Assembly: GCF_963675165.1 (NCBI RefSeq)
Contig: NC_087391.1
Location: forward strand, 4,204,646 to 4,268,645
Direction of reading: 5' to 3'
Length of the DNA stretch: 64,000 nucleotides
DNA from: Halichondria panicea
Lineage: Eukaryota; Porifera; Demospongiae; Suberitida; Halichondriidae
The notes beneath the pieces are model-generated. The model was not told where the DNA came from, did no database searches, and saw only the letters and a list, made by a program, of their open reading frames with translations. This document shows positions 56,163 to 64,000 of this stretch, in pieces (positions within the stretch are counted from its first letter, which is position 1; the number at the start of each line of letters is the position of its first letter). The translations under genes and the position numbers were made by a program.

Positions 56163-58976
56163 AGTACATTGGCAGATATCCAGGATGTCACGTACGGAAC
56201 CCCCTTTCAGTCTGGTTATTATTGTGGCCTTAGGATATAGCTAGCTAGCTAGCTATTCCTTAATTGTAGATCTACCTTTTGTTTTGATTTATAAACTGTC
56301 GAAGGAGTGTTTGAAGTCGATTGTTAGCCTAGGTTATAGTTAGTCCAGAGATAAAGGAAGGAAAGGGATTGGCAACGGTAAAAAAAATGTAAATATCCAT
56401 GATGTGCTACATCATAGACTTTTTTCGTCTTTTGTAGCCTCCATTTATAGCTAAAAATTAAAAAAACATAAGGAAATCAAAATCAAGAATTTATGCAGCC
56501 TAATCGATCAATAGAGACACAACTAAGCAATATATGTGTAGGTAAAACATCATAGGCTTACAGCAGTGCTTCTTAAAAGGGGCACAAACTAATATAACAC
56601 TTTCACGTCTTTCATTTTAGCATTTTAGTTAATTAAATGTACAATGTCGGCAGCCCTGTTCGTCAACATAGACACAAATCAGGATCTGTAGGCAAAACAT
56701 CATATGGCTACGGCAGTGCTTCTTAAAAGGGGGCACAGACCTATAATTTTCAAGCTCTAGAGCAGCACAGTAATTCTTGCATGCTTGGACCCCACTTTAA
56801 ATAAAGCACAGGACACGTGTAGCCTTATTATACGCAATTCTAAGGTCTCAAGAGCTAAATAAAAGTGTTAATTTCGCGAGTGTTGTGCCGGGAAATAATG
56901 CCCATCAAGGATGGTTGTGTACAAACCCAGAGGAAAGCAATGTGAAATGCTCATGTAAGTTACTGCCTTACATTCCTTTATCTCTGCTTAGTCCACTAGC
57001 TGTTCGAGAGCAGCAGCTCTACGATTGCTAAAGATGAGACTCCCTAAATTACGAGAATAGGTAGTTTTATATAGTCTATAACTGGAAAATTTGGCGGATG
57101 AGACATTTAAACATAATATTATTTACTGATTCACTCCGTATCCTAGGTGATTTCCAGTGAATATGAGCCATATTTTACTTTCCCCAGGGAAGTATGGAAT
57201 ATGGCTCATATTTTTACTTCCTACAAGCACTATTCAACTTTTGAATCATCTTGACAATTTGTACACAGTAAAATAGCAATACAGCACGCAAAAAGGTTTG
57301 TAGACTATGTTTTGTGCTATTGTCATATTGACCTGAGCTAGCTAGCAGTCTAAGCTACTTATTACATGTTCATGAGCCTGAAACACCGTCACTGCAGTTC
57401 AATCCTTGCTCTGTGTTTCTAGTCAAGCTATGGCTCAGAGGTAGAGCAGTGTTGGTAGACTTGTGCAATGCAAATTGAAAACGGCAGCTGCTGAATATTG
57501 GTGGTGGGCGGGTCTGGTCAAAGTTTATAGCTTCCAGTAGAACCTAGCTGTTTGGAGAAGTAGCTAGCTCTCATACTTGACAGCTGTAACTGTTCTAACT
57601 GCATATTCTGAGGCACAAGTGGCTGTGAGAGCAAGTTTGACTGTCTCCATTGATGTTCAAATGACTGTTTTGCTGTTTTTGCAGTAAATAAACCAGTTGT
57701 TGACTGGTTGACTAGTCAATAACTATAACTTAGCTGGTTTTTAATTGGTGTCTCAGGCGTGACTATTGCTGCAATGACGTTGTGTCCGGCTACCAGAAAA
57801 CTAGTTTGACAGTTTTAAATTTGGCGTTCTTCGGTAAAATCCGCCAAATTGCCGAATTAAAACACCCACTAAATTCCCCAGTTACACGGTGTTTATATAG
57901 TCCTCATGGATGCTAATAACTAGATGTCCCTGGTGGCCCTGAAGGTCACTCATGCAGTAGTTGCTTGTGTTCTCAACTTGGTGTTCTCTACTTGAGTCTT
58001 CGCTAGTTGGTGTTACTTGAGCTTCGCTATATATAGTCGGTGAACGCTAGTTGAGCTTGGCTAGTTGGCGACCTTTGACCTATGGTAAGTTCAGCTTTTG
58101 CTCGCTTTTATTCGACAACAAATCAAATGCTGTCACTATTAAAACTATTAACATGTTGTGTGAAGGCTATCCATGCTGCCAAATGAGTAGACTCAGATAT
58201 CACAAACAGACCAACGGCCTACTAAAACCAGCTGGCCGCAGCATGGCCTCGGGTTAAATGGATTAAAGTATCTGCCAAGCAGTGTAAGTGTAGCAAGATG
58301 TAAGCTGTATACATAGCACTACACTATAACATGAACCTAACATTATAGATAATAATTTATAGGCAACAAGACCTACAAGTTGTTTGTATTTCATGTCTTG
58401 CATATGAAGTTACTGAAAGAAAAATATTACTCTATGACAATGTGAGAGCAGCTCAGTATCAATAAACAAAAGAGCAAGTAATTTGACTAATGAAGATCTG
58501 TATCAAGTTGCACAGTGAATACTCTACAGGTTCACTATAGTTATAAAAGAAACAATAACAATTCTTCTTACTTCACACAGGAAAAAATTTTGAGTTTCCT
58601 TTGCCTGATATTCCATGAAAACACTTAATTAATTTCAAATCTCCAACAGGATTCATGAAGAAGTATACTCAAAGGAAACTTGAAAAATAATGCACATCAG
58701 AAACATAAGGAAAGAGCACGTTTTCTTTTCTGGAAACTTTATTGGATGCATGATGTTTAATATTAAGTTTCCTATGCAGAACTTAAAGCTACAGTATAGG
58801 ATTCAGGCACAAAATTTACCCTAAATTCCATGTTTATAGCAATTCCTAAATATTATTTTGGCAGAATATATATAATAATCCACTTTGATATCAACGCATG
58901 ATCAATCACAATGACAAATCGTTATTCACAATGACTATTATGTTCACAATGCCAGCAGCATGTTTTGTTCAATTGT
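56163..58976. other. Long intergenic stretch, no gene seen
   Basis: Contains a fragment resembling one P-element end near 56348 (AGATAAAGGAAGGAAAGGGA then TTGGCAACGG), an imperfect direct duplication (56536-56600 and 56688-56750, GGCAAAACATCATATGGCTA type), a hairpin at 57168-57222 (ATATGAGCCATATTTTACTT), and CTAGTTGAGCTTGGCTAGTT-like short repeats at 57960-58075. Confidence 0.4.
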
Positions 58977-60371
58977 CTATTCAGCACCAAACCCCCAGAA
59001 ATTATCAGCAAAAAGGGGTGGCTTCGGTCTAGTTGAATTTTCTCCAATCACTCTGGGTAGCGTCTGCTTCATCGACTGCTTTGACTTTTTCCTCTTGGCC
59101 TTATCGTCTAACTTGAGCAGAAAACGCGAGGCCTTAGCCCCCCCTCCATGGTAGAGGCTTTACAACCATCACATGAAGAGTAGCTCCCTCGACACTTTCA
59201 GTTCCACTCTCTTCACTCGACATAAACTCCTTCACCAGTACGCCTTTCCAGATCTCTTTTTGCTCCATGGGAATTGAAATTGTCTTCAAAAAGGCAGCCA
59301 TTCGAGTATCACGTTTCTGGATTATGAAAATAATGAGATTAATCACAGGTAATAAACCACTCACTCTTTTAATGCGATTTTGCCGACGTTGTTGTATGAG
59401 CTTAGTCTCATACTTTCCATTATCCTTTAAGTTAGCTTCTTCCACTTTAGTTTGATAAAAACGTCTTGCAGCATCTACATGCAGTGAAGCATAAATATAA
59501 TGATGTCAGTGGTTAATTACAAGGTATATGTAGTGTGTGCCCCAAGGATATAGTACACGCACGCACATACACACACTTACAAGGAGGGATTTACAAGTAA
59601 CTGATGTGACCAAATCTTCTCAACTCACCTCTTACTGTTATAGCAGCCACATGTGAATTAATTGCCCTCATTTCTGACACCAGTTTTCGCAAAATATTTT
59701 GATTCACAGGGTCAGTGAAGCGTTTTCTATCATAATAATCATGAGTAACTAACAGAAGGGAAAGGGAACTTCTTACTTTGTATCAAATCCAGAGAATTCT
59801 CTCGATTCATCATCCAACAGAGCCTTCTATACTTCTCGTAGCTCATGCTATAGACATGTACAGCAACTATAATCACAATAATGCTAGCTAGTATCCATGA
59901 CATCAAAAACCGGATATATAAAATTCTAAACGTATACACATAAGATAACTCACCCTAACCCGTGTGGGAACCTTCCTTTGCAATTTCTCACCAGAGCTGC
60001 CTGTATCTGTACTGGTCACTGGGGTATTAAGTTCTCTCCGCTCAACGGCCTCTAGCCTCTTCTCAACGGCATCCAATCTACCTGAGAAGCTTTTGCTAAA
60101 ATCTTCAATGGTAGAATTTGCTTTCATTATTTATCTTCTGTTGCGTGGGGTCGCTTTTATGCTTCTTATTGGATGTACAGCTACTGGTTCCTTTATTCAA
60201 AGGCAGATTTTCATTGGTTTCACTGAATAACCTTCTGCGATGCACAGGATTATCTAAGCCACCTGTATCCTTCTGAGATGGTGTAGCATCAACAAGTGGG
60301 ATAACATCTGAATCCTCAAGGTCCGAAGAGAAGAGCGCAGGACTTAAACAAGCTTCGGAATCGGTACCCAT
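58977..60371 (-). pseudogene. Partner gene of the CACTA/EnSpm element, decayed
   Basis: Minus-strand exons: 60371 to 59954 with a frame change near 60120 (MGTDSEACLSPALFSSDLED, later MKANSTIEDFSKSFSGRLDA, coiled coil); 59777-59847 (KALLDDESREFSGFDTK, preceded by an in-frame TAG); 59629-59726 (KRFTDPVNQNILRKLVSEMR); 59365-59474 (DAARRFYQTKVEEANLKDNG); and 58977-59316 (KRDTRMAAFLKTISIP) with a one-base excess in the G run near 59140. After correcting for the G run the end reads RPKPPLFADNFWGFGAE. It is divergent to the TNP2-like gene and was probably part of the same element. Function unknown. Confidence 0.6.
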
Positions 60372-60589
60372 TGCAGAGTTTGAGTGCAGAGATATAGATT
60401 GCAGCTGCCTTGCACCTAGCTAGCATGGAAAGTATTACGCATGCGCGTGGATCTAATAGCCAGCCCCACCTCTTTTTTCAAATTAATGCCCTGCACACTG
60501 CATATGATCTGGATCTGAGCTAGCTAGCTACAGATATAATTATATATAGACTCATAGATATCACTGACCATACTCAAGCTTTTGTTACG
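60372..60589. promoter_or_regulatory. Divergent spacer between the two CACTA/EnSpm genes
   Basis: 218 bases between opposing start codons; it must hold both promoters if the genes were expressed. A TATATATAG stretch lies at 60542-60550 on the plus side. No other site is defined. Confidence 0.35.
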
Positions 60590-62039
60590 ATGGCTTCACT
60601 CGAAAGAAAGAGAGTTGCATTGCACAGGTATACAGTCTGTCCTCACTGTGGAAAGGAACTAAGTCACAAGAAATTCAAGGAACACGAAAGATTGTACTAT
60701 TGCATTGATGCTAAGAAGTGGTACACAGAAGACTTAATGGATAATGACCACAGTAGTGATTTCAGTAGTATTGAAGAAGTTAGTAACCGAGGTGATACTC
60801 CTGAGTCTGATAATTTATTTGATGACACCATTGATGATGACCCACTTCCCACGTACCGATGCACAGAAATTGTGGATTCTGATAAAGGTATAATTATACT
60901 GACTAGAACTATAATAATTATTAATTATTATGTTTTTTCCAATAGAACATTGGATTGAGAATGATGACGACCTGGATGAAGACCTTTGTGTAAACGATAC
61001 CGTCATCCCACCTCAAGAGGTTGGCGATCTCATTGTTGATGACCCTCAAATAAATCGTCTTGTGAGCTGGATTGTTGTTCTTGTTGCAGTGTTTCAGACA
61101 AAATTCCGTGTCACAGATAGAGCTATAGACTGGCTTCTTCGATTCATTTCTGCAATCTTTAAGGCAATGGCTTTTCTTTCTCCAAGAGTAGGGGCTCTGT
61201 CAGAAGCAATTCCTCGATCTTTTTACAGGTTCAAAAGACACATAGTGACATTTATACCCGATTTCGAATATTTTGACAAAAACGTTGCTTGCAGACAGTG
61301 TTTTTCACTCTACACATGTGGTGAATGCTAGATAGACAGTCTGTGAAAATGTGCTCGTTCAAACCTTTTCCAATGTCAGAAAAATGCGATACACCTCTAT
61401 TGAAAACAATCGTTTCCTCTAGTGGCAAATGCAGACACTATCCTTATCTCTTCTTTTGCTCAAAGAGTATCATATCCAGTCTACAGACGCTCATATTGAA
61501 TTCAAACTTTATGCAAGAGTGTGAGTCAACAAGGAATCAAAGACGATCTGAAGTACGCACATAATAATTATAGAGACATTTATGATGGTAAATTGTGGAA
61601 AGAATTTACTAATTATAAAGGGAAGCCTTTTCTGTCTGAGCCGAATTTCTATGGACTACTTTTAAATGTAGACTGGTTCCAGCCATTTGAACATGTGACA
61701 TACTCTGTTGGGGTTCTTTACATATCTGTTCTCAATCTTCCACGACGAAATCGTTTCAAGATAAAGAACACCATTCTTGTTGGGGTCATTCCCGGTCCAA
61801 AAGAGCCATCTTTGACAATCGATACACTATTGGCGCCACTAGTGTCAGACTTACTTGATTTGTGGAAAGGGGTTTCCTTAAAAGTATCGAATGGAGGCTT
61901 TGCTACATTCCGCTGTGCTCTTTTAGGAGTTTCATGTGACATACCAGCCGGGCGAAAAGTTTGTGGATTCTTAGGGCATTCAGCAAATCTTGGTTGTACT
62001 CGTTGTCTGCAAAACTTTTCGCCAACTAGCAAACGCTAA
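60590..62039 (+). pseudogene. CACTA/EnSpm TNP2-like transposase (Transposase_21), truncated
   Basis: Exon 1 is 60590-60887: MASLERKRVALHRYTVCPHC starts with a CPHC zinc knuckle. Exon 2 begins at 60946 (EHWIENDDDLDEDL) and runs through FRVTDRAIDWLLRFISAIFK and NVACRQCFSLYT. A slip near 61325 changes frame to CDTPLLKTIVSSSGKCRHYP, and another near 61560 leads to YRDIYDGKLWKEF, LLLNVDWFQPFEHVTYSVG and ILVGVIPGPKEPS, ending in CDIPAGRKVCGFLGHSANLG. These are typical TNP2 blocks. The protein stops at 62039, well short of the usual family length. Two frameshifts and the loss of the rest make it a pseudogene. No CACTA ends were found. Confidence 0.8.
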
Positions 62040-62555
62040 ACTAGCGAGAACACCAACTTAAGAACACAACTACTGAGTGACAGTCCACCGTATGTTCTTA
62101 TATACTGCATGACACGCTACTGGATAGGCGTGTCACACTACGCTATGGTTCTATATATAATTTTCTTGTGCTCTAGCCCCCTTTCCTATATTCTCTGCAC
62201 GAATCTGCCACTATTATATACCAACTCAAAGTCATTTAAACACAGTGATAGATACACAGCTCATATACGACGGAAAGGTGACATGTATATTATTATGACA
62301 TGTGACCTATATTCATATCTAAACATAAGAAACCATAGTGCAATAAGAAACATTTAAAGTACAGTCAGGTGTCTACAATTGTTCATTCACATGATCAGCA
62401 ATATGTAATCAACTTGTTTTAATGTGTGCATGCACGAAGATAATACAATAATGCTAATTTTATATTCCCTTTCCTGCTAGTTGCGGTTACAATAGTGACA
62501 GTAGGTCAGACAGAATGCCTTTTTTGTGTACAATATATTGGAGTTGTGTACGACC
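62040..62555. other. Spacer with a small hairpin, no gene seen
   Basis: A hairpin at about 62108-62136 (GACACGC with GCGTGTC) and AT-rich sequence. No coding evidence. Confidence 0.4.
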
Positions 62556-63025
62556 TCTTGACACGTTATATCATGATGAACATTTCTTTTGCGTTTAATT
62601 TTGCTGCATGCAGAAAACTCCAAGAGTGGGTAATAATCGACCATTATTGTTTTAAAAAGCCAAAAGTCCAAGTCTAAAATTAATGCCCGGGCCATCAGCA
62701 GAGCCTTGCAGCTCTCTTCTCACTCTTAATTGCACCTACCGAAAGGCAATAGCTAGCGTTCTAGTGTAGAGCTAACTATGGAACACTCCATGGACAAGTT
62801 TTTCTACGCACTCTTCTGAAAAAGCTGCAATGGCATTCCAAGTAGGCATAACTCAAAAACCAAGCATTATTTGCAATCTCACGAAATTAAAATCCAAGAA
62901 AACATGACTAGAATCCTATAGAAACTCCTTCATTGGTCCTTGAGCAGCTGCATGTAGCAGTCTACACACGCACACAAACAAACACACCATATATACCTCG
63001 CTTGCACATGTGCACCGAGGTATAA
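62556..63025. mobile_element. MITE of the GCCTCGGTGCGCATGC family, copy 4
   Basis: Same orientation as copy 1. Right end CGCTTGCACATGTGCACCGAGG. Shares CAAGAGTGGGTAATAATCGACC-type, CAGAGCCTTGCAGCTCTC and GGCATTCCAAGTAGG blocks. The left limit is approximate. Confidence 0.65.
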
Positions 63026-63190
63026 ATATTGATGCCAACTACTGTTAAAAAGATCGACTGCTTTGTGTAAGGTAGCTATATATAGACTGTGTAAACATTG
63101 ACAGATTTTTAGAAATCCATGAAATGAGTGTTGTTTTCATAATGCATTGTGGTTTTATTAAGATGTCAACAATTCTACAGTTTGCTTCTA

Positions 63191-64000
63191 ATGCTGACAT
63201 CAAAAGTTGAAAATTGGAAGATTGTGACTATCGACTGTGTGGATCCTCCTGATTTAACATCTATCCAAAACATGGTACAATATCATAATACAGATACCAC
63301 ACCACAGAAAAGCTGGAAAAGTATATGTACATGTAAGCTTTATTCAACAACCAATGCAATGTGTGCGACATTATCTGGAAGAAAGGAATCAGAGGAGACA
63401 TCAAAACTCAGGGAAAGAGTCTCTGAAATAAAACAACCAGAGAAAGCTGTCAAAAGTGATGCCGAAGATGGTCAAGAACTAACCAATGGAACTATTTTCA
63501 CCGGTGCAAGCACTTCTATGTGGTTGGACGCTAGAAATATTGTACATACTTCAATTGGTAAAGGTACTACCGTGGTGAAACTTGTCACTTTGGGGCCCTC
63601 TATAATTGTTAGTGAATGTGCAAAAATTTATAACGATTTTTCAGATGAAAATAATAGAAACCGTGCTTTAAATTCCTTGAACAATGAGTTTAGTAAAGTT
63701 ACTACCGTAGTGGAACATGACAAAGATTGTGTTCAGACTGAAGACGAATGTGTCACTTTGGAACCCTGTAGTGCAAGTGCAAACACTTCTTTTTCTGTGG
63801 CTAGAAACGATTTGTCAAAAAATGATGGTAGTAACTGTGCTTCAAATTTTATACACAATAGATTTGGTGTAGATACGGTAATAGGGGAACGTGGAACAGA
63901 TTTTGTTCGTACTGAGCTTCAGTATGAGAAAGTATCTGAGGTGAAGCAGACTGCACAGATGCACAAAAGACTAGCTCTACACTCTGCTGACGTATCATCC
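63191..64000 (+). CDS. Open reading frame running off the window edge, unknown protein
   Basis: Exactly 270 codons without a stop from the ATG at 63191 to the last base; the frame is open from 63143. An acceptor-like TTCTACAG at 63173-63180 means this could be an internal exon. The protein is polar, rich in Ser, Thr, Asn, Glu and Lys (for example SIQNMVQYHNTDTTPQKSWK). It has a weak internal repeat: STSMWLDARN with TTVVKLVTLGPS, then TTVVEHDKD, VTLEPCSASA and NTSFSVARND. No family is recognised. It could be the disordered N-terminus of another large gene such as the one at 23211, but no sequence match supports that. Confidence 0.55.
   Translation, partial: MLTSKVENWKIVTIDCVDPPDLTSIQNMVQYHNTDTTPQKSWKSICTCKLYSTTNAMCATLSGRKESEETSKLRERVSEIKQPEKAVKSDAEDGQELTNGTIFTGASTSMWLDARNIVHTSIGKGTTVVKLVTLGPSIIVSECAKIYNDFSDENNRNRALNSLNNEFSKVTTVVEHDKDCVQTEDECVTLEPCSASANTSFSVARNDLSKNDGSNCASNFIHNRFGVDTVIGERGTDFVRTELQYEKVSEVKQTAQMHKRLALHSADVSS

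Noticed and set aside
21290-56378. Very large P-type element bounded by P-end-like fragments at about 21.3 and 56.35 kb
   Set aside because: The two fragments face the wrong way to be the ends of one element and differ from each other; they are better seen as solo remnants.
57385-57465. Possible tRNA: GGCTCAGAGGTAGAGC resembles an A box and GTTCAATCC a B box
   Set aside because: The boxes are in the wrong order on this strand and no cloverleaf could be folded by eye.
61718-62032. Minus-strand 104-codon open frame
   Set aside because: Antisense shadow of the TNP2-like transposase.

Overview
The window looks like gene-sparse, transposon-rich DNA from a marine invertebrate, most likely a demosponge. 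The basis is short introns with GT-AG borders, an AT-rich background, a very large multidomain protein (P-loop GTPase, TPR, CHAT, NB-ARC-like) of the kind expanded in sponges, and a dense mix of cut-and-paste DNA transposons (P, Ginger1, IS630/Tc1-mariner, PIF/Harbinger, CACTA/EnSpm, Mutator-like and hAT-like). No reverse transcriptase, rRNA, tRNA or CRISPR array was seen. The species assignment is inference.

Layout. 1-2133 holds the last two exons of a truncated gene that is a tandem paralogue of the main gene. 2134-12250 is a pile of elements: a Mutator-like foldback (2700-3286), an IS630/Tc1-mariner element (3463-6372) with a nested MITE, and a decayed Ginger1 element (6386-11365) that carries its own nested insert (9655-10721) with a captured RecQ helicase fragment. 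12255-17252 is a P-superfamily element with an open spliced transposase and an antisense second gene. 17260-23200 is mostly repeats and unassigned sequence, with a degenerate copy of the start of the main gene near 21.9 kb.

23211-37748 is the main gene. Six exons join in phase into a predicted 3063-residue protein: N-terminal P-loop/COR-like module, second G domain, about 8 TPRs, CHAT protease domain with a His/Cys dyad, and an NB-ARC-like module whose Walker A lysine is lost. The last two exons are duplicated, with equal exon lengths, at 204-2133. This reads as an NLR-like sensor with a caspase-clan effector domain and is the best candidate here for an undescribed system.

38615-40971 (minus) is a small five-exon gene related to 3-hydroxyacyl-CoA dehydrogenase, apparently lacking its first exon. 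41233-42888 is a GGCGGC-rich element with a nested hAT-like foldback made of ATCGATTTTTGA repeats. 42938-46299 is a second Ginger1 element with perfect CCGG target duplications (integrase, Pro-rich repeat, Ulp1 protease, PHD finger). 46360-48772 and 49921-52690 are two Harbinger copies in opposite orientation. 53-58.9 kb holds a minisatellite, MITEs and sequence in which no gene was seen. 58977-62039 is a decayed CACTA/EnSpm element with two divergent genes. An 810-base open frame from 63191 runs off the right end.
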